From contig WELB01000285.1 in the NCBI GenBank assembly GCA_009602725.1, forward strand, positions 39,176 to 103,175: a stretch of 64,000 nt of DNA, given 5' to 3'. How positions within the stretch are numbered: the first letter of the stretch is position 1; the number at the start of each line of letters is the position of its first letter. The notes under the pieces were generated by a model. The model saw nothing but the letters and a program-made list of their open reading frames with translations, made no database searches and was not told where the DNA came from. The stretch comes from Spirogloea muscicola. Taxonomy: Eukaryota > Streptophyta > Zygnematophyceae > Spirogloeales > Spirogloeaceae. The translations under genes were made by a program, and so were the position numbers. Positions 1 to 12,141 of this stretch are shown piece by piece.

Positions 1-96
1 CTGCTGGACATGCTGGTCTACAGTAGCTCTTGAGAGGTCTGACACTAAAGCATACCAGAGTCAAAGCCGCCGAGGTAGAGCTGCCTTCCGTTTTCC

Positions 97-468
97 CTAC
101 ACATGGAGGTACTGATTGAGCGCATATTGACTACTGTACTGACTGTGCGTGCCCCTCATCAGCATCCATAACGACCTCGTCACAAAGCAGTCAAGTTCTT
201 CGAGACGGGCTGTGACGACTTTGCATTGAGCAGTTCCGGCCAACTTCAGCTGATGCGGAGAAGAGTAGACTTGAAGTGGCTCACCATATATGACTCTCCC
301 ACCTCCCGGTGCGGCAGTGGTGCGTGACGCCCCTGAAGCAGCTCGTGCTGTTCGCTGGCCGCTTCCTCTCGGACACCCGGCGGCGGGCCAGCCTTGGCCG
401 ATCAAGGCCTGAGTCTGCGGCACCACCTCCATTGGAATATATGTCAATCTTGTTGTGATCAGACGCAT
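97..468 (-). other. Weak coding candidate, possibly a downstream exon of the preceding gene
   Basis: An open minus-strand frame of about 120 codons with reasonably balanced composition (segments such as RVIYGEPLQVYSSPHQLKLAG). It could be a 3' exon of the gene whose start is at 1365. No domain is recognisable and overlapping frames are also open, so this is only a candidate. Nothing else is seen in 1-688. Confidence 0.15.
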
Positions 469-688
469 GCTTGGGAACTGGGCATCTAAAGCAGGCAGGA
501 GCCTGGTATAATTGACCGCAGTCGGGGAGGAGCCATAGTGATTGTCGGCCTAGACACATTCTGGTAACGTTACCTCGCTGGCGCTCCTCAGTTTGTACTC
601 GCGAAGATGTATTACAGAGTACTCATGAATCTGATTAGATGATATGTTTCATATTCAATATCAGATTATAGTCCTATTAAAGAGTACT

Positions 689-1365
689 TTATTTTCCGAC
701 TCCTCCCCTCTGTCCTCCGTGTGTCCTCCCCGAGCACGCGCCTGGCGCTCTCATCTTTTCACACGCAATTAGCCGACCTGCGGGGTCTGTGGCTGCCGAA
801 GCCGAGGTGGTGCTGACGCGGCTGTTGCCCTCAGACTGGCCGGGGTCGGCCACGTAGAACGCCTCGAGGATGGACGCCATGTCTTCCTGGTCCGAGTCTA
901 TGGCAGCGCCGCCCAAGGCAAGGCCATGCAGCTGGTCGTCGTGGTACGAGAGCTCGTCGCTGGCCCCGCCATGCGAGGTGCTGGCCGCCTGAAGCAGCAG
1001 CTCCTGTGGTGGCGGCAGTGGCTGGCCGTCCTGCTGCATCTGCGCGTCGAGGTGCACGCGGAAGTGACGGTGCTGCTCCGCGCAGCTCAGGATGCTGAGC
1101 AGGCTGCTGGTGGCGACGTCCATGCCGCCGTCGCAGCTGCCATTGCCGCGGCGCAGCGCAGCGGCGGCAGCGTCCATGTACAGGCACTCCTGCTCATCGA
1201 GCTCCTGCAGCGCACGGCCGTCGCGGTCCGAGCCGCCGCCGCCACCGGTGGCCGGTGGCGCCGCTAGGCCGGGGTCCGACGACGCGCCGGCGGGCCAGGC
1301 NCCGCAACGAAGCCGAGAGCGAGCACCACGAGCGGCGGCAACAAGGCCCGCGGCGCGGCCGCCAT
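689..1365 (-). CDS. Unidentified protein, possibly secreted (N-terminal exon, frame broken at an N)
   Basis: I do not recognise the family. A start codon at 1365 opens a stretch beginning MAAAPRALLPPLVVLALG, which looks like a signal peptide: a basic residue, a run of Leu/Val, then small residues. The single unknown base at 1301 falls just after it. Beyond the N, the open frame that carries on (WPAGASSDPG, then an acidic segment with DEQECLYMDAAAA and CAEQHRHFRVHLDAQ) lies one base out of register, so the N probably hides an indel. The frame stays open to a stop at 689, though a splice donor may end the exon earlier, near the segment EAFYVADPG. Any downstream exons would lie to the left, in 1-600. 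Confidence 0.35.
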
Positions 1366-1649
1366 CGATGGCGCCGTCGAAGGGGGCGAGGGCCTCTGGC
1401 GGCGGCCATGGCTGGTCGTGGCGCCCGAGGGGGGCCCCCGCGGCCTGCAGCTCGCCTTTTGCCGATCGCTATTGTGACGGAAGATCGGACCGAAAGCCAC
1501 CCCCGCCGCGTGGGCGCCCCAGACGGCGGGGAAGCTGGAAGTCTACGCACCGTCGAAAAGAGGATCCGCGAGGTGCGCTTACATAAAAGTAAGACGAAGC
1601 CAAATACACTGTACATGCAAAACGCCACGGGCTTGCAATAATGAGACTA

Positions 1650-3430
1650 CACAATGCGAAAGCCCGAAGTCAAGAGGGCATGGAGCACGAATAAGCTGGC
1701 TACTGCACCCGTCAGAAAGAGAAGCCTAATCAAAAGCCGCAAACCTGGCAAAGGAGCAGTCTGAGAGTAACTGCTTCCCAAATGAGGTGGCGGCTGTGCA
1801 CTGGCCAGCTCATGAAGGCGGAAAAAGTGAGAAGTAAGCCGAAGAGGAGTCGCCCCGCCTGGGCGGTCGCCAAGGTCACAACCAGCAAGCAGGTACAAGG
1901 CATTTGCCAGAGTCCGCTGCAGGAAAAGAAAGAAGGCACGCGGTGCAGGTGATATGAAAAGGTGGCCAATTTAAGCCAATACACTGTTCAAGCGAAAGCT
2001 AAGGCAAAGAGTGGGGCTATCTATATAACAAAGCCCTATGCTAAGGTGGCTAAGATAACAGTGTGACTTCAGTACAAGTAAGCACACACGAAAGCGACAG
2101 GCTAACGTGGGGAGCCGGAGCACGGCCACGGAAGTCAGTGGCCTGACTTAGAGCGCGGCCAGCATGCTGATGAATAGCCAGATCTTGGGAGCGCTGCAAA
2201 ATTAAGCAGGAGTCGCATTGTACAGGGAAAGAGCAAGCCGCATGCTATACACCCGGACCTGGGTGTTGAAGTCTGCTCGCTGTGAGAGTAAGTTCATCCG
2301 GAAGGGGGGAAGGCTGTGAAGGCCAGCCCGAAAAGAGTGGATAAGATCCATAAAGGCCGGACAGCGGAAGGCCAGCTCGAAATATATGGACAAGGTCAGA
2401 GAAGAACCAGCTCTTTAGAAGGCAGTGGCTGGGAAACGCCAGCCCAAAAAGAATGGACAAGGTCCAAAGAGCCGAAGGGCGCCTAAGTAACACAGCTATA
2501 CACGAGGTTACAGCGGGCGGGAGCTTGGTAACCCGGGTTTAGCAGCAGCAAGTCGGAGTAACTTGCAGCTGGAAAGGAGGCACCCCGACGAGACCCGAAG
2601 GCAGCAGCTATAGCGCGGCCTGCTCGCAATTTGCACGGCGTGAGCCAGGGAGCGTTGGAAGGAGACAGGCAGCCGCATTCGGAATAGGCAAGCGACCCGG
2701 CAGCGTTGAAGCCGGGCAGCTCCTAACACTCAGTAACCCCTACTAAGCAGCCGCAGGTCGGAGAAACTAGCTCCCCCTTGCTGGGCCCAGGTATACCGCA
2801 TGCGATCGTCAGTCTCCCTTCAGCGGTCCATGGCCCACGTCTTGCATCTGCGTGCTGGCCGTGCTCTCGCTGCGGCCTCCGGCTTTCGGCAGGGGAATAG
2901 TTTTCCGGCAGCTAGTCCGTCGGATTTGAGGCTCCTCACTCGTATTGACTGAGTGGTCCCATCCTCCCCCGTTCGTAGCTGCTTAGCGCTTTTTAGGCCC
3001 CTCCGTCATTTGGCCCCTTCGAATGTCATTTCTTTCCAGGCTGGCTTTTCACAGCCCTTGCCCCCAGTGGGGGTTGCCACTTCCCTTGCAGACCCTGCCG
3101 ACGACGATGGCCAGATGGCCAGAGAGCGTCGGGGAGATCCCGTCGGCCGGCCGGCCGGCTGGCCGCTCGGACAGTGGGGCTTTCCCGGCTCGCCGACGTG
3201 GAGCGCGACAAGTGGCTCGCGCGAGGCCCACGTGGGCGAGGCGAAGCGGCTGGCCCGAGACGGCGCAGCGGCCGCTCCCACGTCGGGGCCGCCGCTGTGG
3301 AGCCGTGGTGGGGCCGTGGTCGGCCTCGTCGTGGACAAGGTCCAAGGGGCCGAAACATTAGAAAGTGAGCTCTTTCGAAGGCTGTGTATGGCCCAGCCCA
3401 GAAAGATGAACAAGGAAAGGCGCTGAAAAG
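1650..3430. repeat. Cluster of dispersed repeat and retroelement fragments
   Basis: No host gene is seen. The stretch holds hairpin-core repeats (GGCTGGGAAACGCCAGCCC near 2427, a GAAGGCCAGCCCG copy near 2320, a reverse copy at about 3000-3075) and two copies of a retroelement C-terminal tail. One tail copy is on the minus strand at about 2510-2720 and is frame-damaged. The other is on the plus strand at about 2785-2951, with the segments YRMR, LQRSMAHVLHLRAGRALAAA and LLTR before a stop. The same sequences recur at 31-36 kb, 45 kb and 55-63 kb. Confidence 0.7.
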
Positions 3431-3475
3431 ACACAGCTAACGTCGCCGGCTGCTTGACTGGCCGTGGTGGCAGCA

Positions 3476-4660
3476 TCAGGCACAACCACGATCTTCTTGT
3501 ACTGGCTGGAGCTGGCAGCTTCCAGCTGTGATGACGGCTAGACTGACCATGGCTGGAGACCGAATGCGCGTGGAACCAGCCGAGCTCCCTTTAGGAACTT
3601 TGGTGGCAGCTCCTTGGTAGATAAGTGCCAACCAACCTTCCAACTTAACTTCCACTTCTGTGAAACGCTTGCAAGCCTGATCCAAACGTTCAGCACTTTG
3701 CTAATCCTCTTCCACTGAGATGCATACTTTGAGAAAAGCGACCTTCATGCAGACTGCTGTGAAGCTGGCCCACCTAAGCGTCATCCCAGCCTCAGGCCTC
3801 AGGCCTCAAGAAGCTCCAACAGGATCGTCATCCCCTTTCTACAAACTACGTGGCAGGTTTCAGTTACGGTTCTGCTGATTATCGCTTAATTTTGTCCTCC
3901 TGCTGCTGGCTTTGCAGTTGTAACAGTCTCTTCCGTCTTCTATACACAGTAAGCGGCGCTAGGCTTGCGGGACGGGGTACCATCGACGTTCTCAGCCCCC
4001 TCAGTGTCCCGGCGATGACATGCAGCCTTACATTGATATGCAGGAGCCTTCTTTTTTAGGCATGCACACTTCCCATGTTCCAAGTAGATCTGCTCTGAGC
4101 ACCTGCATAGCGTCGTCGAATGACCATGTCGTGAGATGATTCTTCTGGAGATGCGTCCTCCTGTCAAAGTTTGAGTATGACCAAGTACAGCAGTGCAGTG
4201 TCAACACATGCTTGATTCCGATGTGGTCGTTGCATGTACCCATTTGATGGCGACCTCCCACATGCACAGGGGAAGCACAAAAGCTCCTCAAGTGATTCAG
4301 CTGCCCGTCAAGCTGCTTCATGCCTTGTGCCTCATTCCTGGCCGAGGTACGGCTTACCAATATCGGTACCGCCAGGGAGGCATACTTACAAAGTATCCTG
4401 AGAGCTTCGGAATCATCTCGTCCTTTCAGCAATATTTGACCTGCCATCGCTTTGACCGCTTGCAGCCATTTACTGACATCCTGATTTAGTACATGTCCTG
4501 CTCCAGTCTTGCCTGGTAGCCTGCTTGGTGCCTGCCTTGGCCTCAGTGGCATTCTCTGCAGCCTCCCTCTCGACCTACCACACCTTTCATGGCAAGCGCT
4601 TTCAGTTGTCCACTTTTGCAATAGATCAACTCAGGGATGGCAAGTAATCAACCTGGCTTC
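3476..4660 (-). other. Possible unidentified minus-strand gene, low confidence
   Basis: Two stretches look more like coding sequence than like the flanking DNA. One is at about 3476-3685 (segments KRFTEVEVKLEGWLALIYQG and VPKGSSAGSTR). The other is at about 4395-4500 (segments DVSKWLQAVKAMAGQ and GRDDSEALRIL) and runs straight into a good splice donor, GTAAGTATG on the minus strand near 4390. They could be exons of one gene whose 3' end faces the repeat cluster. I recognise no family and could not join the pieces in phase. Confidence 0.22.
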
Positions 4661-5339
4661 ACCTGCACTTACATGTTGTTTCAGAAGTGGCTAGTGTACC
4701 AAGTGGCGCAAGTGACTACTTAGAAGGCAACACCTTATAAATCTAGGTCCGAAGGCAGTCAAGTGGAGGACGGCATGCGGCCTACTCCAGGGCATGCCTT
4801 TCCTCGGGTTTAGGCAAACCTTGGGGTTTAGACAAAAGAAAGGCATAGCAAACCTAGAAACCTGCACATGCCTGCCCACATCGTGCAGGCCCAGAAATTT
4901 ATAGGGTAGTCCACGCAATTGTCCCTACCCTTGTCTTAGTCTTGAGAAGTATGACAGGGCTGTAACATCCATTTCATTTGCCAAATCATGTAGCAGGTTT
5001 GCAGCAGCCCACGTCAATGTCATACGCCCTGCTGCGCTGCAGTATGTAGATTAGATGCAGTGTTGACAGGAGACAGGAATATGAGCTGACATTGAGATTG
5101 GCCAAATTGGCCCTGACCAAGAAAATGGAGATGCAAGTGAGAACATGTACAGATGCCAACTATACACATCCTTGGCCGCTGGCGCTGCACACATGTGCAG
5201 GCAGTGGCTGCAGATTGGACAAGCACAGATGTGGACTTTTAGATCGGCCTGCTGCAGGCCAATGCATCGACTGCGCTTATCATAAGGCCTCTGAGGTCCT
5301 AAGACGTGGTGTGAACCTCTGGGGCCACTCGCAAATCGT

Positions 5340-8072
5340 TTAGCCACTCAGCTCGACGATCTTAATGACCTGGTGGCCTCCAAGCCGTTGGCAGACAACC
5401 ACCCGGTCATTGGGCTGCACAATACCCACGGAGCGGCAGTGCATAATTGCTCCCTTCAGAATGGACTCGTTGGAGTGCGTGGACCCCGGCGCCTGCACCT
5501 TGGGGTCTGCAAGAAGTGGGAATAGGCCCCTATTTGCATTGACCTGCCTGGCCTGCAGCCCCATCTCAAGGAAGAAGAAGTCAGATAAGCAAGTCAGAGA
5601 AGCCATGGTCTCCTTTTGCTACATTCAGCGTTGCGTTTCTTTGTGTGTGATCTCCTTAGAAGATGTGCTGTCATTGACTGCATACATATCTGTCTAGAAG
5701 CAATCTGACTGCAGTTGCTACTGTATCAAGCAGTCTGTGGCTTGTCAGAGCTTACTGTACAGGAAACGATATTACCTGAGCCTGTCCAAGCAGAGTCCAG
5801 GAAAGCTGGTTGGTGACCAGCCGAGGAATCACAACGACTATGACCGGCATGGAGGGCCGGTACTTGGCGATGAGGCGCGCTGTTCGAGTGGAGTACGAAA
5901 AGACGATGATTACTGATGCCAGCACCTTGGCAGCCGCCCTCACCTGGTCGTGGCAGGTCCAGGGGCTCAAGCTGAGTCGGCGCTGCCTATCATATTGGCA
6001 GAAGTAGCAGCAATGACAGAGCCTGCAGACTTGCTAAAAGCAAAGACTGCACAGGAAGTCGACCAAGGCACGACAACACAGACTCTGATGGAGGGGGCAA
6101 CCTACAACATCGTATTGTCAAACTTACCGCTGACGATGCAATAGACTCCAGGTGAGTCATGGGCTCGCCCACAAATTTGAGGACCTTCTTAAAGTGCTGC
6201 CCATGATTGTAAACTTTCTCTGCTTCAGAACAGATGCGCACAACTGTGGCAACTGCTTCGACTGGATACAAGCCCCGCAAGGTCTCTGCCCCAAGCATTA
6301 TGCCATCGGCTCCTGCAATTGGCAAATAGGTAGGAAGGTATAAATAAGTTGGGCAAAAGTCAGAGTTTAGCTGTACAAGTCAGAGAGCAATCAAGCCATT
6401 GTGAGAAGTAGATTTCATCTGTTTTTCTCATCTTGTCCTTTCCTTGGCAAGCGCCACAAGATCAGAATGACTACAGCAGCAGAGAAGAGAGACTCCTGAG
6501 AGATTACCATCTAGAACAGCATTTGCAACGTCAGTTGCCTCTGCCCGTGTAGGACGGGGAGTGTCAGTCATTGTGTCAACAACTCGGGTAATGATCCCTG
6601 GCTTGCCCACCATACAGCACTTCGTGAGAGCCATCTTCTGGAGGGAGACCACCTGCAGAAACAGTGGAAGAAGAGTGGCATTGAAGGATAGACATTTGTG
6701 GGTTGCACAGGTTCGAATAAATCTCCCTGCTGGTGTCAAGCCTGTCCGTAACATCTGTACATTGTTGATGTAAGAAGTGAAGCAGTAGATGCACACTAGT
6801 CATGAGATGGCAAGATTATACCTTCTCTGGTGGAACATCAATGCCAAGATTGCCACGTCCAAGAATGATGCCGTCGGCCTCCTCAAGGATTTCGTCGAAT
6901 TTTGTAAGGCCCTCCGCACTCTCAATCTTGGCGAAGATGAGGGTGCTCGCTAGCAGAGGATTATCTTTCAGGGCGTTCCGTGCTATCTTCACGTCCTCCG
7001 CATTCCGTGTGAAGGAGAGTGACAGGAAGTCGATGCAGTTCTGTGCGCCCCAGGAGAATATGAAATCCTTGTCTTGCTCACTCAGGGTCGGGAGGTCCAT
7101 GTGCACTCCAGCAGCAAAGACAGTGATGAGTGCACCGGCCAGTGTTGTGCTGTTCTTTGCCCGACATACAACGTCGTCGCCTTGTATCTCCAGCACCTAT
7201 AGATTCCAACAGTGCACAATTAGTCTGGTAGAACAAACTAATTAAAAACGAAGAACCGCCTCTTGCTACTTACTGCTGTGACTTGACTTCCACGTCAATC
7301 GCTAACAAAGAACAACAGGCTGAACGATGGATGACAAAGGCAACTGAGCAACATTCCAAACAAGGAGTGCCAGCACACTGTCAACGTCAATGTACCTCAA
7401 ACCAGACTGAGCTCTTCTCGCTGCCGGTAAAGAGATACTGGCCGACGAAGATGGTGGTGCCAATTTTGGCCGACTGCGCCAACCCCGTGGCATTGACCGG
7501 CAGCACCTCCGCAGAGGCAGCCTGCGAGAGGTCGGGAGTGAAGCGGACCACCGCTCCTGCTGCCAAGTCGATAGGCTTGTCTGCCGCCTTGTTCATCACG
7601 AGCAACTCTGGACCAATTGTGTCCAACATCACCTGCGACAAATTTATGAAGTAGTGATGCAGGTAGGTAATCAAGTACTTGCAGGTAATTCAGGCACAAT
7701 ACAGTTGAGTACACCCAGACTGTGACAACGCATTTATTTGCATCTGAAGCCACTGCATGAAGCCAAGGTACAAGAGCCGAGTTATGATTGGGTTAGTACC
7801 CCGCAAATCTTGCCAGTGTTCCGGACAGCTTGGCGCAGATTGTCGATTGTCTCTTGATGATATGCTGCATCGCCCTGGGAGAAGTCGAAGCGGGCGACTG
7901 ACATGCCGGCCTTGAGCATGTCTTCAATGACCTCGACGGACCGGGACTGCTGGCCGAGCGTGCACATGACCTTGGTGAGCGACGTGAAGTGCGTGGGCGG
8001 GGACGGCTGCAGGATGGAGCCCAGCTTGATGGGCTCCTGCAGCAGGATGTGGCCCGCCTGCGTGATCGACAT
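5340..8072 (-). CDS. PK: Pyruvate kinase, plant cytosolic type
   Basis: Pyruvate kinase transfers phosphate from phosphoenolpyruvate to ADP in the last step of glycolysis. Seven exons join in phase: 7800-8072, 7396-7632, 6822-7196, 6508-6652, 6128-6312, 5776-5943 and 5340-5564, giving about 535 residues, slightly above the usual plant cytosolic length. Diagnostic segments in order are [13 protein letters not shown] with [11 protein letters not shown] in exon 1; IGPELLV and [10 protein letters not shown] in exon 2; the active-site IFAKIES followed by [19 protein letters not shown] in exon 3; [17 protein letters not shown] in exon 4; and CQRLGG with IKIVEL at the C terminus. The start [20 protein letters not shown] matches the plant cytosolic form, with no transit peptide, so the enzyme should be cytosolic. 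The start of the last exon is the least certain junction. COA5 ends 111 bp upstream on the same strand. Confidence 0.95.
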
Positions 8073-8183
8073 CTTGGCCCTCACAAGTGGCCCCGCCCCT
8101 CGGACGTGGCTGTCTGCCTGTGCTTTGCTTGTACCAAGGGGCGCCGGCCACTGCGACGCAGCTGCGAGCCGGCTACTGTGAGC

Positions 8184-8868
8184 TCAGTAGCCCTTGTTCC
8201 CTTTGATACGCGTGCGCATGTCCACCTGCAACCACCAGTGCAGGGACGGTAATTACTGATGGAAAACTCAAGAGGAGCACACTCCTGTGATGTACAGCGT
8301 GCAGCCCCTCTGTAAGGTGAGGCTGCCTGGATGTTGAGCCAAGACTAAGCTCGTTGCAGCATTGCATGCTGATCTGATGTCCATGCAGCGGCAGGACGAC
8401 ACAGCTGCCGCTTGCAAGGTTGCTCTCAGGCGGGCCCCCGATCGATGGCGATCATTTGCAGCCACCCTTGCGCTGCAGGCAGTCGTTGGCGGCAGGGCAG
8501 GGCCGGCGGGCGGCCTCGCCGGGGGGGCAACCTGGCCACGCTTGCAGTTGAAGTAGGTCTCGCGGAGGCCAACGCAGCGCGCGGGCACGGCCGGCGGAGC
8601 CTCCCCGGCGCACTCCTTGTAGCTCCGCTTCTCTACCTGGCGATGGCCGCAGCATGTGGCAGGAGCCGCCGCCGGATCAGCTCACGGCAGGGCGGCCGCG
8701 GAGCCTGGATGCCGGCGACGTGGCCGTCGGCGGCATAGGCCTCGCCGACAGCGGAGCAGCCGCGCCGCGGCGTCGCGGGCGAGGGAGCCGGAGCCTCGCC
8801 TTGACGCAGTCGCTGTCGGCGAGGCACTTGACGAGCTCCAGCGCCAGGCCCTTGCAGGACGAAGGCAT
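8184..8868 (-). CDS. COA5: Cytochrome c oxidase assembly factor COA5 / PET191
   Basis: This small twin-CX9C protein of the mitochondrial intermembrane space is needed for assembly of respiratory complex IV. Three exons give about 71 residues, the normal size. Exon 1 (8800-8868) reads MPSSCKGLALELVKCLADSD and ends at CVK. Exon 2 (8532-8636) has KRSYKECAGE and CVGLRETYFNCKRGQ. Exon 3 (8184-8225) reads VDMRTRIKGNKGY before TGA. Both CX9C pairs are present (C-KGLALELVK-C and C-VGLRETYFN-C). Intron 1 appears to use a GC donor (AAG then GCGAGG); a GT three codons earlier is the alternative and would drop two residues. A (GCC)n run lies immediately upstream of the ATG. The gene is divergent from KBL. 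Confidence 0.92.
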
Positions 8869-8900
<32 letters not shown>

Positions 8901-9266
8901 GACCATCCTCCCTCTCCGCAGGAAGGCCTGTCGCGCGGCGGGCGCGGCGCAGCCGGCGGGGACCGCGGCGCGGATGGTGGCGTGAGGAGCGGGCGGCGGG
9001 GGGGAGAAGAGTTGTGGCATTTTTACCTCGAGCTGCGGGCCGGCAGCCGGCCGCCGTCAACGCAACGGCATCGAAACGGCAGCTCTCTATACGAGGATAA
9101 CGGCGGCGGTAAGGAAATCCTCAAGTTGCCTGGCGCCCGGTTGAGGGGGCACCGTTGAGCGGCCCGAGGGGAGGAGTTTGAGGAACCGGTTAGGAAATGG
9201 GTTAGTGAGCGATGCATGAGTCGGCGTGAAGGCCACTCTCCACACACTCTCTGTCCAGAGCAGCCC

Positions 9267-9298
<32 letters not shown>

Positions 9299-9300
9299 GA
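8869..9300. promoter_or_regulatory. Bidirectional intergenic region between COA5 and KBL, with GC-rich triplet repeats
   Basis: About 350-430 bp separate the COA5 start (8868, minus) from the possible KBL starts (9216 or 9300, plus). The stretch is very GC-rich, with a (GCC)n run at about 8869-8899 and a (GCG)n run at about 9268-9298. I see no obvious TATA box. It probably holds both promoters; this is inferred from arrangement only. Confidence 0.45.
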
Positions 9301-12141
9301 TGCCGCTGCGCGCGAGCCGCGTGCGTGCGGCGNNNNNNNNNNNNNNNNNNNNNNNNNNNNNNNNNNNNNNNNNNNNNNNNNNNNNNNNNNNNNNNNNNNN
9401 NNNNNNNNNNNNNNGCGGAGCTGCCGGTGGCGGCTGCGCTGACCCGGCGGCCGGCGCCGCCGCCTCCGCCGCGCAGGTGGTGCGGCGGCAGCTGGAGGAG
9501 GTGCGCAGCGCGGGGACGTGGAAGGCGGAGCGCGTCATCACGTCGCCGCAGGGCTCGTCCGTCGCCGTCGCGCAGAGGCATGTGCGTTCACGCCAGCGCT
9601 CTGAGCTGAGCTGAGCTGAGCTGAGCTGAGCTACAATCATAAAAACACATCCGACTTTGTATTTGCTATACGCCTCATGCAAGCTCAGCCGACTTCAGCT
9701 AGCTCATGGCCAACGAGCTGTGCGGAGGCAGCGGCGCTGGCCCTCGGAGGCCAGCCTCATGTGGCCCCTTGCCTGCGTCATGCTCGCCACCATGCAGTGA
9801 AGGCGAGGTGCTCAATCTGTGCGCCAACAACTATCTCGGGCTGAGCAACCACCCGCGGCTGGTGGCCGCCGCCCGAGAAGCGCTCGATGCCCGCGGCTTC
9901 GGCCTCTCCTCCGTCCGCTTCATCTGCGGCACACAGGTATGAGCGTGCTGGACCCTGACCCTCAGATGACCAGCCGAGCCGCCACCACAATGAGTATAGG
10001 ACTGTCTTCAGAGAAAGCTGTGGCAGCTTTGCTGCTGATGCACGTCTGGCTCCCTCTCTCTACGAGCAGGACCTGCACAAGCAGCTGGAGAGGAAGCTGT
10101 CCGAGTTCCACGGCACCGAGGACACCATTCTCTTCCCCAGGCAAGCCCAAGACTTGGTCTGCAAATGCTGAGCCCCAACAACAACACCTGGTACTTGTCC
10201 ACAAACTCAAGCTGCTCTGCTGAAGCTCTTGTGGGGCTAAAAGCTAATGGTTCTCTGATTGGTTGCCTGGATATCATCCATGCAGCTGCTTCGATGCAAA
10301 TGGCGGCCTCTTTGAGGCGCTCCTTACTGCCGAGGACGCAGTGATCAGCGACGAGCTCAATCACGCATCAATAATCGACGGCATCCGCCTCTGCAAGGCA
10401 AAGCGGCTGCGTTATAAGCACCTGGACATGATGGACCTTGAGCGCTGCCTAGCCGAGACCCAAGGAGAGCGATTGCGGCTGGTGAACCTGCACTCCCTGT
10501 TGGCAGAAGCATCAATCTGTACTTGCAATGGCTTGACAAGCTGCTAAATTCACGAAACTTATGTGCCTATGCGCACTCTGGCTGATTGAGAAGCTGTAAT
10601 TAGTGAAATACATGTTATCCTCCGGAAGGCAAACAAGTGTGCACGCCGCACTCTACAATGCATACTTTGCAATCATGCACCATCTTGACCACACTTTCCC
10701 TGAGCTGCAGCTGCTATTACAGCAGCAGGTCTATGGCCCTGAAACATACAGCCAAGCTGGAGCTGATTCCTGGTCATGTTGCTCTTGCAGATAGCCACTG
10801 ATGGCGTCTTCTCCATGGATGGCCACGTGGCACCGCTGGCCAGGATCCGGGAGCTGGCGGATGCATACAATGCCGCGGTCTTCGTAGACGACTGCCACGC
10901 GACAGGCTTCCTAGGGAGGACCGGCAGGGGTACGGACGAGTACTGCGGCGTATTTGGCCAGATGGACATCATCAACTCGACCTTGGGCAAGGTTGCAATT
11001 CACATCCCTACCTCCCTTGATGCTCCATAAACGACACAAATTTGTATGGGAGCCTCACTTTGAGCCTGTCCGTAAGGTCCAGTACGGTGACTGGCAAGCC
11101 TGTATTCAACAGGTCACCCCGGTTGGGTATGAGATTGAACTATCTCCATTGTTGCATCACAATATTCCCAGCAATGGGCGTGAGCTCCATTGCGTGTTCT
11201 TTCAAGCAGACAAGTCTGGTTGCATGCAGGACTTGGGCTAGGATGCTTAGCGTTGCTGTCAGGACTATGACAACTATTGCTTGTCTCTGGCTGCAACCGC
11301 TCACTGGTGGGCTGGTCGAGTCAGTTGAGTGCAGGCGCTGGGGGGCGCGACAGGCGGGTACACGACGGGGAAAGTGGAGGTGGTGGAACTGCTCCGGCAG
11401 AAGGCCCGGCCCTATCTTTTCTCCAACACGCTTGCACCGCCAGTTGCAGCCGCAAGCATTGCCGCCCTTGAGCTCCTCATGGAGAGGTTAGTGGACGATC
11501 CTCGCTGTACAGGATCATCTGTATAAGGTTGTGCACCCGAAGTAGGGTCAGACAGTTTCTCATCAGTGTATATTTTAATCTCTCCCATACAGCACGGAGC
11601 TGCGTGACAGACTGGCAGCCAACACGGCCTACTTCAGGCAAGAGATGACGAGGGCAGGATTTCAGATCAAGGAGGGTGATCACCCAATTGTGCCAATCAT
11701 GCTTGGGGACGCTAGGCTGGCCCATGAGGTTGCTGATAAAATGCTCCAGAGGGGCGTCTATGTGGTTGGCTTCTCTTATCCGGTAACGGGTACCCCTACC
11801 CCACCCCCATCTCCAGCTTTGCTTATACATCATGAAATGCAAGGTCACTAGTCTGCACTAGGAGTGTCTGCTGTACGTTTCGAGAAACTCAGAGGCCTGC
11901 AGTACAGTTTGTTGCGCTTGACTACTGAAAGTCGAGTGGGCTGAGCAAAGAACATTCTTCTGATTCTATGCAAGTGAGTATTCAAGCTGAGACTTATGCA
12001 GCACGGCAAGTCATTCCGCAGGTTGTGCCCAAGGGGGCTGCACGAATACGCGTGCAGCTCTCTGCGGAACACACAGAGCCACAGCTGGAGAAGGCTGTGG
12101 AGGCGTTCACGTACACAGGCAAAGAGCTTGGCATTATCTGA
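9216..12141 (+). CDS. KBL: 2-amino-3-ketobutyrate CoA ligase (glycine C-acetyltransferase)
   Basis: This PLP enzyme of the alpha-oxoamine synthase family cleaves 2-amino-3-ketobutyrate with CoA to glycine and acetyl-CoA, completing threonine breakdown via threonine dehydrogenase; it is usually mitochondrial. Exons are about 9216-9577 (contains an 82-base gap), 9798-9936, 10070-10140, 10286-10481, 10791-10991, 11335-11486, 11593-11782 and 12022-12141. All junctions agree in phase. Key segments are [89 protein letters not shown] and STLGK joined to [10 protein letters not shown]. That last lysine (codon 10989-10991) is the PLP-binding position. Introns 1 and 2 use GC donors (after 9577 and 10140). 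The start is uncertain: ATGs at 9216 and 9300 lie in the right frame before the gap, and the N terminus is Arg/Ala-rich, as for an organelle presequence. Confidence 0.93.
9333..9414. other. 82-base assembly gap inside KBL exon 1
   Basis: A run of 82 N flanked by GCG/GCC triplet runs. It lies in the first exon of KBL, so the N-terminal length and presequence cannot be read. Confidence 0.95.
9601..9632 (+). repeat. (CTGAG)6 pentanucleotide microsatellite in KBL intron 1
   Basis: Six perfect tandem CTGAG units followed by CT, in the first intron of KBL just after the GC donor. It is a simple repeat with no evident function. Confidence 0.95.

Noticed and set aside
4028-4621. A continuous 197-codon minus-strand open frame as one gene
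   Set aside because: A strong splice donor lies inside it and the composition changes on either side, so at most part of it is coding; kept only as a weak candidate.
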